Source: Eshraghiella sp964441705
GTDB lineage: Bacteria; Bacillota; Clostridia; Lachnospirales; Lachnospiraceae
Assembly: GCA_964441705.1 (NCBI GenBank)
Contig: CAYTWF010000013.1
Span: 1 to 48,982, forward strand
DNA: 48,982 nt
Reading direction: 5' to 3'
Shown: in pieces, positions 26,584-34,137 of the stretch
How the letters are laid out: each line of letters opens with the position of its first letter
Position numbering within the stretch: the stretch's first letter is position 1
Made by a program: the position numbers and the translations under genes
The notes under the pieces: model-generated
Told to the model about the DNA's origin: nothing
Seen by the model: only the letters and a program-made list of their open reading frames with translations
Databases searched by the model: none

Positions 26584-27289
26584 TGTTATCCTCCCCATTC
26601 ATTATCTCGTAGAGACGTCCTCTGTTGTCCTCAAAATAGTTCTCGGCAATCGCCCTGAATCTGTCTGTAGGATAATACCTTTCCTCAGCTTCAGTGAACA
26701 TTCCCTGGCTCATCATAAAGTTAAATGTTAATTTAACAAATCCCGACTTGGAATTTCTGGCGGCTCTCTGCCCGTTCTTATCCTCAACGCTTACTGCCGG
26801 GAGCTCGTCCCACAGCAATGCCAGGGCCTTAAAGGAATCCTCTGCTGCCTCCTCCATAACTATTCCATGGGAATGGTCAATCAACCCTGAAAGGGAAGCG
26901 TCAACTGAACGGATTACATCCTCGGTTCTAATATATTCCAGATATGTACTTGAGGAGGAATCCTTGTAGAATTCGGTAATTGTATTATACATGATAAAAT
27001 ACGTCATAAACAATTCCTTGTTAAGCCGAAGACCCATTACCCTTTTCAGCTCTTCATTGGAATATCCAAATACCTTATTATTGTTGCCGGCACTGATAAA
27101 CAATGAATTATTGTATTCGTAGAGGCTTATGTCCATCTTTTTCAAAACCTGAGTAAGAATATCATACACCTCACTGTTATGGCTGTATTCATCATACAGC
27201 ATGGCATTGCTGCCGGCTGCTGCCACAGTCTCACCCATTAACAGCCGTGATACTATATCAAGTGCTTTTTCAAGATTACGATTCTCCAT
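26570..27289 (-). CDS. JetB/MukE-like accessory subunit (DUF6063-type)
   Basis: The 239-residue protein lies between the kleisin-like and SMC-like genes, the position of jetB/mukE in Wadjet, Mks and Muk operons. It begins MENRNLEKALDIVSRLLMGE, is mostly helical, and reads like the small winged-helix KITE subunit of such complexes; I associate it with DUF6063. No catalytic motif is visible, as expected for a structural subunit bridging kleisin and SMC heads. GGAGAGG precedes the start, ten bases after the previous gene. The assignment rests on size, gene order and weak family recall. Confidence 0.7.
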   Translation of the reverse strand: MENRNLEKALDIVSRLLMGETVAAAGSNAMLYDEYSHNSEVYDILTQVLKKMDISLYEYNNSLFISAGNNNKVFGYSNEELKRVMGLRLNKELFMTYFIMYNTITEFYKDSSSSTYLEYIRTEDVIRSVDASLSGLIDHSHGIVMEEAAEDSFKALALLWDELPAVSVEDKNGQRAARNSKSGFVKLTFNFMMSQGMFTEAEERYYPTDRFRAIAENYFEDNRGRLYEIMNGEDNNATD

Positions 27290-27299
27290 TTGCCTCTCC

Positions 27300-28838
27300 T
27301 TAAACCTTCTTAATTGCGAAATTAGTTACGCTGGCATACTCATTCAGTTCAAGAGTTTCCTCCTGCCCTCCTGCCAGCTCTATCTGAAAATGCATTCCAA
27401 TATATGGATAAAATATCTGCTCATCAATAAACCTTCTGATAACCTCGTCAAGAAAGGTCTCCTCCCCAGCCTCACCTGCAGTCATTATATAATCCTTTTT
27501 CTCACACAGATGAACCAGAAACGCATAATAGTCTCCATTCATAAATACTGCCTCTGACAGCAGCTCCCCTACATGAGCATTATAATCCCTAAGGGTTATC
27601 TCCCCCTGTTTATCCAGCATTTCCAAAAGAATAAGCATCAGCGTCCTGCTGTTGTTGACAAATCTTTCATTGGCAATATCATCCTCAAAGACAATATCCT
27701 CTGCTGCCTGCTCCTCCACCAGCTCTGCCGCCTCATTCTGCTGTGGTCTGTAGCTAAGCATGTCCTCCACCTTTGACAAATCAAAGGTTTTATGGATGTT
27801 AAGCCCAAGAAATGGTCCAACTATATATTCCATAAGCTCCGGCTTTTTATCTCTCATCATTGTATCCAGTGTACTTTTAAAATCAAATCTGCTTCTTAAT
27901 CTTGAAAGCTTGGACCTGCGGATTATCTCGTCCGCCTTGATTCCCAAATCTGTACACGCCTTTAAAAGCTCGCTGTGATTGCTCATAGCTACCTTAAGCT
28001 CAGTGTCCAGTCTGTATATCTCATTGGTAGTACGGTAGAACTGCTGAGTGTCGCCTGCCACCTTTTCATTCTCCGCTCTTTTAAGTGCCGCCTCAATAAG
28101 CTCTTTATTCTTAATAAACAGCTTCTGTTCCTCGTCAAACCACTTGATTCCTGTGTCAAAAAAGTGCTTGTATGCCTCACTTCCTGCAAAAACATCAGTG
28201 GTTAAAAGGTCGATTACCTGGTTCTTCCGATACCACAGCCTCTCCACCTCCTGATTAATTCTTTTAACAACCTCAGTTCCACCCTTAAAATCCTTGGAGC
28301 GAATCATTTTCTCCAGCAGGAGCTGCTCCACGCTTATTTTGCTTTCGTCCTTGATTTCCTTGGTATCCAGATAGAATTCAATTCCATCTGAGCTTATGGA
28401 GTACCACACAGTGCCATCCTGAATACGGCTTTCCAGCAGCTTAACCCTTGATATCTTCTTAACTCTGTCCACCGGGTCATAATATTCAAAAGAAAATGGC
28501 CGGCCATCATTCTTAAGCTTGTCAAAAATATAGTCCACCAGCACCTTGTTGTCTGCCTCCTCAAGAACAATACCAAAATCCCTGCGGATGCACTGGGTCA
28601 TAAAAGCGTAGTAGGCCGGATAGGTTACCTCCTGCTCCTTAAAGTTATTCTCCTCAATAAAAAAGCGTAGGACAGCCATAAGAATATACCCCATATCAAG
28701 CTCCGGACAGCTTCCATCCTTAAACCAGGAAAAAGAAGTCTCCGACAGCTTAAAAAACGGATAATATTTCTTAAGGTTGAGCATACGCTCTCTATGGTCT
28801 GCTATTATTTCGTTAACTAAAATATGCTCCTTTGGCAT
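27300..28838 (-). CDS. JetA/MukF-like kleisin subunit (DUF5716-type)
   Basis: The 512-residue protein resembles the JetA family (DUF5716) of Wadjet-type SMC complexes: an N-terminal helical winged-helix-like region (KYYPFFKLSETSFSWFKDG), a long helical middle (SVEQLLLEKMIRSKDFKGGT), and a C-terminal domain after an acidic stretch (VEEQAAEDIVFEDD). Kleisins of this class bind the SMC heads and the MukE/JetB subunit. The start was moved to 28838 (MPKEHILVNE), where GGAGG lies five bases upstream. It begins 17 bases after recR ends, so it is in the same operon as dnaX-ybaB-recR. Confidence 0.75.
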   Translation of the reverse strand: MPKEHILVNEIIADHRERMLNLKKYYPFFKLSETSFSWFKDGSCPELDMGYILMAVLRFFIEENNFKEQEVTYPAYYAFMTQCIRRDFGIVLEEADNKVLVDYIFDKLKNDGRPFSFEYYDPVDRVKKISRVKLLESRIQDGTVWYSISSDGIEFYLDTKEIKDESKISVEQLLLEKMIRSKDFKGGTEVVKRINQEVERLWYRKNQVIDLLTTDVFAGSEAYKHFFDTGIKWFDEEQKLFIKNKELIEAALKRAENEKVAGDTQQFYRTTNEIYRLDTELKVAMSNHSELLKACTDLGIKADEIIRRSKLSRLRSRFDFKSTLDTMMRDKKPELMEYIVGPFLGLNIHKTFDLSKVEDMLSYRPQQNEAAELVEEQAAEDIVFEDDIANERFVNNSRTLMLILLEMLDKQGEITLRDYNAHVGELLSEAVFMNGDYYAFLVHLCEKKDYIMTAGEAGEETFLDEVIRRFIDEQIFYPYIGMHFQIELAGGQEETLELNEYASVTNFAIKKV

Positions 28839-28855
28839 AATGTCCTCCATCGGGC

Positions 28856-29452
28856 TTAAAGTTCGGTTCTTCCTTCAAGTGCCCTAAGTAACGTTACCTC
28901 ATCAATGTATTCCAGGTCTCCGCCTACCGGTACACCGCTGGCGATTCTTGTAACCTTGATTCCTGTTGGTTTCACCAGCTTGGATATATACATGGCTGTA
29001 GCCTCGCCCTCAAGACTTGAATTAGTGGCGATGATTACCTCGTCCACATCTCCCTGCAGTCTTACCAGAAGCTCTTTAATTCTGATATCGTTAGGGCCAA
29101 TTCCAAGCATCGGTGATATTGCTCCATGAAGCACATGATACACGCCTCTGTACTGGGAGGTCTTCTCATATGCCGCCAAATCCCTTGCATTCTCAACAAC
29201 CATTATGGTCTTGTGATTACGCTCAGGATTACTGCATATCGGACACTCTTCCTTATCCGTAAGTGTACAGCAGGTCTTGCAGTATCTTACATTATGCTTG
29301 GCATCAACAATGGCCGTTGCAAGACTTTCTGCTCTCTCCTGCGGCATGTTGATTATATGAAAAGCAAGGCGTTGTGCCGTCTTGGCTCCAACGCCTGGAA
29401 GTGCTGCCAGTTCTTCAATTAATCTGCTAATCTGACTTCCGTAGTAATCCAT
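28856..29452 (-). CDS. recR: Recombination mediator protein RecR
   Basis: The 198-residue protein acts with RecF/RecO in loading RecA at gaps. It has the helix-hairpin-helix LAALPGVGAKTAQRLAFHI (about 12-30), a C4 zinc finger (CKTCCTLTDKEECPIC, about 57-72), and a Toprim domain starting TIMVVENARDLAAYE with the invariant YRGVYHVLHG. Length is standard. Its ATG overlaps the ybaB stop codon (TAATG at 29452), indicating coupling. It is the last core housekeeping gene before the SMC-like set. Confidence 0.97.
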   Translation of the reverse strand: MDYYGSQISRLIEELAALPGVGAKTAQRLAFHIINMPQERAESLATAIVDAKHNVRYCKTCCTLTDKEECPICSNPERNHKTIMVVENARDLAAYEKTSQYRGVYHVLHGAISPMLGIGPNDIRIKELLVRLQGDVDEVIIATNSSLEGEATAMYISKLVKPTGIKVTRIASGVPVGGDLEYIDEVTLLRALEGRTEL

Positions 29453-29799
29453 TAGAAAGGAAATCCTCCTCCCAGACCACCGGTTATCTTAGACATGGAT
29501 GCCTGTGACAATTCCTCTACCTGTCTTATTGCCTCATTAGTAGCTGCCATAATCAGGTCCTCAAGCATCTCTATATCATCAGGGTCAACTACCTCTGGGT
29601 CAAGCTTAACCTTGGTAACTTCCTTCTTACCATTCATTGTAACCTCAACGGCTCCACCGCCTGCGGTTCCTACAAGCTCTTTTTCCTCAAGCTCCTTCTG
29701 GGATTCCTCCATCTGCTTCTGCATTCTCTGAGCCTGCTTCATAAGATTGTTCATATTGCCCGGCATTCCTCCGCCAGGAAATCCACCACGTTTTGCCAT
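29452..29799 (-). CDS. ybaB: YbaB/EbfC family nucleoid-associated protein
   Basis: The 115-residue DNA-binding protein is typically encoded between dnaX and recR. It starts with a Gly/Met-rich segment (GGFPGGGMPGNMNNLMKQAQ), then the helical MQKQMEESQKELEEKEL and the core strand GGGAVEVTMNGKKEVTKVKL with DPEVVDPDDIEMLEDLI. It binds DNA as a dimer. AAGGAG lies 12 bases upstream of the start, slightly far. Its stop overlaps the recR start. Confidence 0.96.
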   Translation of the reverse strand: MAKRGGFPGGGMPGNMNNLMKQAQRMQKQMEESQKELEEKELVGTAGGGAVEVTMNGKKEVTKVKLDPEVVDPDDIEMLEDLIMAATNEAIRQVEELSQASMSKITGGLGGGFPF

Positions 29800-29822
29800 A
29801 ATACTTTATCGCTCCTTGTTAT

Positions 29823-31406
29823 TTAGTCTTCTACTGATATATTCATTTTAACGTATTCTTCCACATCTGTAAATGCATCTTCAAAAGTTACGTTATTATC
29901 TAACAGGTTAATCTCCATTTCGATTTTTTTGCCAATTGTGTTCTCAATTGTACGCTGTATGGAGTCCCTGCTCTTTTCCTTGGACAAAAAATCATGTACA
30001 AAGGCATTCTCCGTTACCAGCACCAGCCTGTCGTCAACCACCGTAAGCCTTACAGACTTAAGGAAATTCACATACACGCTTTCTACCTGGCCGATTATGC
30101 CCTTCCAGTTCTTAACAACCTCCCGCAGGTCATCTGGAACTGCCTTAATCTCTTTCTTAACAACTGCCGGTGCACTCTGCTGTGGCGTGTCATAGACAAT
30201 TCCCGCTGCCGGTGCCGCCGGTCTTACAGCTGTAAGTGCTATAAGGTCTTCTTTTTCCTTAACAAGCTCCTCAAGTCTCTTAAGACGTTCTGTTATTGAG
30301 GTTACATCTGTCTCCATCTGTGGTCTGGTAAGCTTGATTAGCGCAACCTCCAGCTGAATTCTTTTCTGGGTTGAAAATCTAAGCTGGGCACTAAGCTCGG
30401 ACATAATTCGGATATATCGCATAATGGTGTCTTCCTCAACCATAAATGCTTCTTCCTTAAGATTCTGCATATTCTCAGCGGACATATCCAGCATGCTCTC
30501 CGATTCTGCTGAGGTCTTAAGCATCAGCAGGTTACGCATATACCAGGTAAAATCTGACACAAACTGGGACAAATCCCTGCCTTCAAGTATTATATCATCC
30601 AGTCTGGTAATAAGTCCGTTAACGTCTCCGTTGATTACCATTCTAAGCATCTGGGAAAATACTTCCGTATCAACTGTTCCCAGCACCTCCAGAACATCCT
30701 CGTAACGCAGCTCCTTGTCAATATAAAAGGACATGCACTGGTCCAGCAGACTCAATGCATCTCTCATGGCTCCGTCCGCCATTTTGGCTATATATCTAAG
30801 AGCCTTGTCTTCTACACTGGCGTTCTCTGCCGTCACAAGCTCCTTAAGTCTGTCCGTAATGACCTCAACAGATATTCTTTTGAAATCATAGCGCTGGCAT
30901 CTGGACATTATGGTCACCGGAATCTTATGTGCCTCAGTTGTGGCCAAAATAAAGATAACGTAAGCCGGTGGTTCCTCCAGTGTCTTTAAAAGAGCATTAA
31001 AGGCTCCTATTGACAGCATATGAACCTCATCAATGATATATACCTTGTACCTGCCCTCTGTTGGACGGTATTCCACCTCATCTCGTATCTGTCTTATATT
31101 GTCAACGCCATTGTTGCTTGCCGCATCTATTTCAATAACATTCAGTGAGGAGCCATTGGCAATCGCCTTACAGGTAGGACACTCTCCACATGGATTGCCA
31201 TCTATTGGATGCTCACAGTTAACTGCCTTGGCAAGAATTTTGGCAACTGTCGTCTTGCCTGTACCTCTTGTTCCGCAGAAAAGATAGGCATGTCCGATTC
31301 TATCTGTGCTTATCTGGTTCTTAAGTGTTGTTACTATGTGGTCCTGGCCCTTAACGTCATTAAAGTTGTCAGGCCTCCATTTTCTATATAATGCTGTGTA
31401 TGACAC
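29823..31406 (-). CDS. dnaX: DNA polymerase III subunit gamma/tau
   Basis: The 527-residue clamp-loader ATPase has MSYTALYRKWRPDNFNDVKGQ, P-loop GTRGTGKTTVAKIL, a zinc-binding cluster (CEHPIDGNPCGECPTC), Walker B IIDEVHMLS and SRC sensor motif (MSRCQRYDF). The C-terminal part (about 370-527) is the variable tau-like region. The start codon is GTG at 31406 with AGGAGGCAATT upstream. Only 20 bases separate it from pfkA, so they probably share a transcript. No obvious tau/gamma slippage run was noted. Confidence 0.96.
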   Translation of the reverse strand: MSYTALYRKWRPDNFNDVKGQDHIVTTLKNQISTDRIGHAYLFCGTRGTGKTTVAKILAKAVNCEHPIDGNPCGECPTCKAIANGSSLNVIEIDAASNNGVDNIRQIRDEVEYRPTEGRYKVYIIDEVHMLSIGAFNALLKTLEEPPAYVIFILATTEAHKIPVTIMSRCQRYDFKRISVEVITDRLKELVTAENASVEDKALRYIAKMADGAMRDALSLLDQCMSFYIDKELRYEDVLEVLGTVDTEVFSQMLRMVINGDVNGLITRLDDIILEGRDLSQFVSDFTWYMRNLLMLKTSAESESMLDMSAENMQNLKEEAFMVEEDTIMRYIRIMSELSAQLRFSTQKRIQLEVALIKLTRPQMETDVTSITERLKRLEELVKEKEDLIALTAVRPAAPAAGIVYDTPQQSAPAVVKKEIKAVPDDLREVVKNWKGIIGQVESVYVNFLKSVRLTVVDDRLVLVTENAFVHDFLSKEKSRDSIQRTIENTIGKKIEMEINLLDNNVTFEDAFTDVEEYVKMNISVED

Positions 31407-31426
31407 AATTGCCTCCTGCTGCCAAA

Positions 31427-32500
31427 TCAGTCACCAAATCCAATTCCAAGAATCTTGGCATCTCTAATGGTTGTACACTCAGGGTCAATAGTTTTAAGCT
31501 TTCCTGCTATCTCCTCAAGTGCCACCTCTGTAATCTCGTTGTTGCGCATTGCAACCATATATCCGAACTTTTTATTAAGAATCAATCTCGCAGCCTCTGC
31601 ACCAAACATCGTGGATATTACTCTGTCATATGGGCATGGACTTCCGCCTCGCTGCATATGTCCAGGAACAGTAATTCTGACCTCCTGTCCTGTTTTTTCT
31701 TCAATTTCTTTGCCTATCTTGTATGATACTGATGGATATGGACTCTCTGCCAGCTTTTGCTTAAGCTCCTTCTTAGGAAGAGCTGCGTCCTCCTTGGATA
31801 TTGCTCCCTCAGCAACAGCCAGAATGGAAAAATTCTTGCCGTTCTTAGTTCTCTCATTAAGTGTTTTCACCACTGAATCTATATCATATGGAATCTCAGG
31901 TATCAGGATAATGTCCGCGCCTGCTGCAATTCCTGCATGAAGCGTAATCCATCCAACCTTATGTCCCATAACCTCAACAATAAATACTCTGCCATGTGAT
32001 GATGCTGTTGTGTGAATACAGTCAATGGCATTGGTCGCAACGTCTACCGCGCTTTGGAAACCAAAGGTTATATCAGTTCCCCACAGGTCATTGTCGATTG
32101 TCTTAGGCAGTGACACTATATTAAGTCCTTCCTTGCTCAAAAGATTGGCCGTCTTCTGTGTTCCGTTACCACCAAGAATAACAAGGCAGTCAAGCTTGAG
32201 CTTGGCATAGTTGTCCTTCATTGCCTTAACCTTATCAAGTCCGTTCTCATCCGGTACCTGCATCAGCTTAAATGGCTGTCTTGAGCTTCCCAGGATAGTA
32301 CCGCCCTCTGTAAGAATTCCGGAAAAATCGCTGTTCTTCATCTCACGATAATTGCCATATATAAGTCCCTTGTATCCATCCTCAAATCCAATAATCTTAA
32401 CGTCCTTTCGGGCATTGTATAGCGCCTTTGCAACTCCGCGCATTGCTGCATTCAGGCTCTGGCAGTCGCCACCGCTTGTTAACATTCCTACTCTAAGCAT
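31427..32500 (-). CDS. pfkA: 6-phosphofructokinase
   Basis: The 357-residue glycolytic enzyme phosphorylates fructose 6-phosphate. Motifs: MLTSGGDCQSLNAAMRG at the N-terminus, VILGGNGTQKTANLL (phosphate-donor loop), PKTIDNDLWGTD (catalytic loop) and PGHMQRGGSPCPYDR. The donor loop keeps the Gly typical of ATP enzymes, while Lys in PKTIDND is the residue usual in pyrophosphate-dependent or group III enzymes, so donor preference is uncertain. The start was moved to 32500 (MLRVGMLTSG), where AGGAGG lies seven bases upstream. It is the first gene of the run into dnaX. Confidence 0.93.
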   Translation of the reverse strand: MLRVGMLTSGGDCQSLNAAMRGVAKALYNARKDVKIIGFEDGYKGLIYGNYREMKNSDFSGILTEGGTILGSSRQPFKLMQVPDENGLDKVKAMKDNYAKLKLDCLVILGGNGTQKTANLLSKEGLNIVSLPKTIDNDLWGTDITFGFQSAVDVATNAIDCIHTTASSHGRVFIVEVMGHKVGWITLHAGIAAGADIILIPEIPYDIDSVVKTLNERTKNGKNFSILAVAEGAISKEDAALPKKELKQKLAESPYPSVSYKIGKEIEEKTGQEVRITVPGHMQRGGSPCPYDRVISTMFGAEAARLILNKKFGYMVAMRNNEITEVALEEIAGKLKTIDPECTTIRDAKILGIGFGD

Positions 32501-32539
32501 ATCATTTCCTCCTGTAAGCATCCGACTTATGTTACACGT

Positions 32540-32582
32540 CATATTATGTGCTAATTTTAGCATAATATGATATCAGTGTCAA
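32540..32582 (-). promoter_or_regulatory. Promoter of the pfkA-dnaX operon with overlapping inverted repeat
   Basis: The minus-strand -35 TTGACA (32577-32582) and -10 TAAAAT (32554-32559) are 17 bases apart. An imperfect 14-bp inverted repeat (TCATATTATG-TG-CTAA ... TTAGCATAATATGA, 32540-32571) covers the -10 box and start site, a good place for a repressor. Confidence 0.6.
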
Positions 32583-32603
32583 AAGAGAATGAACTAAAGG
32601 ATG

Positions 32604-32665
32604 AGCCAGGAGTGGGACGGTTCTGGTGGTATAAAACTATACCACCAGAACCGTCCCACCTGGCT
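32604..32665. repeat. Long near-perfect hairpin (REP/MITE-like or terminator)
   Basis: The left arm AGCCAGG-AG-TGGGACGG continued by TTCTGGTGGTATA pairs with the exact complement on the right around the loop AAAC; about 28 bp with one two-base bulge. It lies between the SRP RNA and the pfkA promoter. The segment GGGACGGTTCTGG resembles dispersed hairpin repeats I recall from other Clostridia, but copy number cannot be tested here. Confidence 0.7.
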
Positions 32666-32677
32666 TAATAAAAAAAA

Positions 32678-32944
32678 TCCATGCGTTCTGCCTCGAACAT
32701 TTTGAACAGGCCCGTTACCGATCCAGTTAACTCGGCCCAGGTGACCTTACGGCACATAAGAGATTCCGCTTAATGCTGCTTCGTTCCCGACCTGACATGG
32801 TTCGCGGATTCTTATTGCGCAAGACCCGGGCTTCAACGCCACTTATACCGGGCAGCTGCCATTCAAAAATGCCCTCAACAGAACATCACCCCTGCTATAG
32901 CGGATTTCAGGTTCAGGGAGCCGCTAGTTCCCCGGCTGCATGGA
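32678..32944 (-). ncRNA. ffs: Signal recognition particle RNA, large Gram-positive type
   Basis: The minus strand holds a 267-base SRP RNA. The 5' part (GGGGAACTAGCGGCTCCCTG, CTGAAATCCGCTATAGCAGG) matches the Alu domain of Bacillus scRNA. The apical domain reads ATGTCAGGTCGGGAACGAAG followed by CAGCATTAAGCGG, and GTGCCGTAAGGTCACCTGGG follows. The GGAA tetraloop is kept while its closing C-G pair is flipped to G-C on both sides. The termini pair as TCCATGC with GCATGGA, and eight U follow the 3' end. It forms SRP with Ffh for co-translational targeting. Confidence 0.95.
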
Positions 32945-32964
32945 AATATAATAACATGATTATA

Positions 32965-32995
32965 AATGCAAGGGTTAGTATAACCCAGATGCATT
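32965..32995 (-). terminator. Terminator of tadA
   Basis: On the minus strand AATGC-ATCT-GGGTTA-TAC-TAACCC-TT-GCATT forms a two-part stem followed by TATAAT, 17 bases after the tadA stop codon. The U-run is short. Confidence 0.5.
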
Positions 32996-33012
32996 GAAAA
33001 AGTCAATAGCTG

Positions 33013-33474
33013 TCATCCCTTTCTTGCGCGCAGCTCCTTAAAAAAATCCTGCATTATCTTCTTACATTCATCTGCCAGAACACCTCTAACCACATCTACC
33101 TTGTGATTAAAACCATCCATCTGCAAAATATTAATAACTGAGCCTGCGCACCCTGCCTTTGCATTCATGGTTCCAACTACCACCTTGGGAATTCTCGCCT
33201 GTACAATTGCTCCGGCACACATTGGACATGGCTCAAGCGTAACGTACATGGTACACTCCTCAAGCCGCCAGTCACCCAACACCCTGCTTGCTTTTTTGAT
33301 TGCCATAATCTCTGCATGAGCAAGAGTGCTTTTGTCAGTATTACGCCTGTTATAGCCTCTGGCAATTATTTTATTATTATATACTATGATACATCCGATT
33401 GGTACCTCATCAAGTACCGCTGCCTTCGCTGCCAGCTTAAGGGCAGCCTTCATATATTTTTCATCATCAGTCAT
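33013..33474 (-). CDS. tadA: tRNA-specific adenosine deaminase
   Basis: The 153-residue zinc deaminase converts the wobble adenosine of tRNA-Arg(ACG) to inosine. The zinc site is HAEIMAI (His plus catalytic Glu) and PCPMCAGAI (two Cys); ARGYNRR and GSVINIL also fit TadA. The start was moved to 33474 (MTDDEKYMKAAL), with GAGG nine bases upstream; the longer frame to 33582 runs into the divergent promoter region. Length matches the family. Confidence 0.94.
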   Translation of the reverse strand: MTDDEKYMKAALKLAAKAAVLDEVPIGCIIVYNNKIIARGYNRRNTDKSTLAHAEIMAIKKASRVLGDWRLEECTMYVTLEPCPMCAGAIVQARIPKVVVGTMNAKAGCAGSVINILQMDGFNHKVDVVRGVLADECKKIMQDFFKELRARKG

Positions 33475-33576
33475 GTCTATGTCCTCTATAATTCTCATCC
33501 TATTCAGATGATACCACAAAAAAATAATATGTGCTATAATCAACATATTATACATTTTACAAAAGGCGGTACATAC

Positions 33577-34137
33577 ATGCATTACGATTATGATACACAG
33601 CGATTACTCGTCAGAAGCCTGAATGACACCTATGCCCCTCAGGTACTGGCTTTTTATCAGAAAGGGCGTGAGGTATTTGACGCCGTGGAGGCAGCCAAGT
33701 CAGACACGTACTATACAATTGAGCATCAGGAGGCCCAGCTGCGGGCAGAAATGCGGGCATTTCTTTCAGGTATCTATGCTCGCTATTTTTTTATGCGCAA
33801 GGAACGCCCTGAGGAGATAATTGGAACAGTATCCTTTAGCACAATTCAGGGTTATCCGTACAACTCCGCAATAATTGGCTACAAGGTTCTCCCGCAATAC
33901 CAGCATCAGGGCTATGCCACAGAGGCAATCTCATGCATGATTAACGCATTTTTTACCGAGCGCAGGCTCCACAGACTTGAAGCCTATGTGCTTCCTGATA
34001 ACAGACCATCCATTAATCTGCTTACCAGACTGGGGTTCTCCTTTGAATGTCTGGCCTCCTCGGTTATCTGTCTTAAGAACGGCTACACCGACCACTGCCG
34101 CTACTACCTGATTAATCCCGCTGACCAGCCACGCTAA
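33577..34137 (+). CDS. GNAT-family N-acetyltransferase (RimJ/RimL-like)
   Basis: The 186-residue acetyltransferase starts MHYDYDTQRLLVRSLND, typical of RimJ/RimL-type proteins (TxRLxLR). The acetyl-CoA binding motif is QYQHQGYATEAISCMINAF (about 105-123), followed by VLPDNRPSINLLTRLGFSFE, the standard end of the fold. Substrate unknown. The start at 33577 has AAAGGCGG upstream; the longer frame from 33316 would cross tadA on the other strand. TATAAT at 33535-33540 (TGTGCTATAAT, extended -10) is its likely promoter. Its stop codon directly abuts the stop of the opposing DUF6128-like gene. Confidence 0.88.
   Translation: MHYDYDTQRLLVRSLNDTYAPQVLAFYQKGREVFDAVEAAKSDTYYTIEHQEAQLRAEMRAFLSGIYARYFFMRKERPEEIIGTVSFSTIQGYPYNSAIIGYKVLPQYQHQGYATEAISCMINAFFTERRLHRLEAYVLPDNRPSINLLTRLGFSFECLASSVICLKNGYTDHCRYYLINPADQPR

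Noticed and set aside
28856..29452. RecR Toprim domain as a stand-in for the JetD nuclease
   Set aside because: RecR has all normal RecR features and sits in its standard dnaX-ybaB-recR place; Toprim similarity alone does not indicate a Wadjet role.
33316..33576. Long N-terminal extension of the GNAT protein
   Set aside because: The extension overlaps tadA on the opposite strand and the promoter; a good ribosome site and the RimJ/RimL start lie at 33577.
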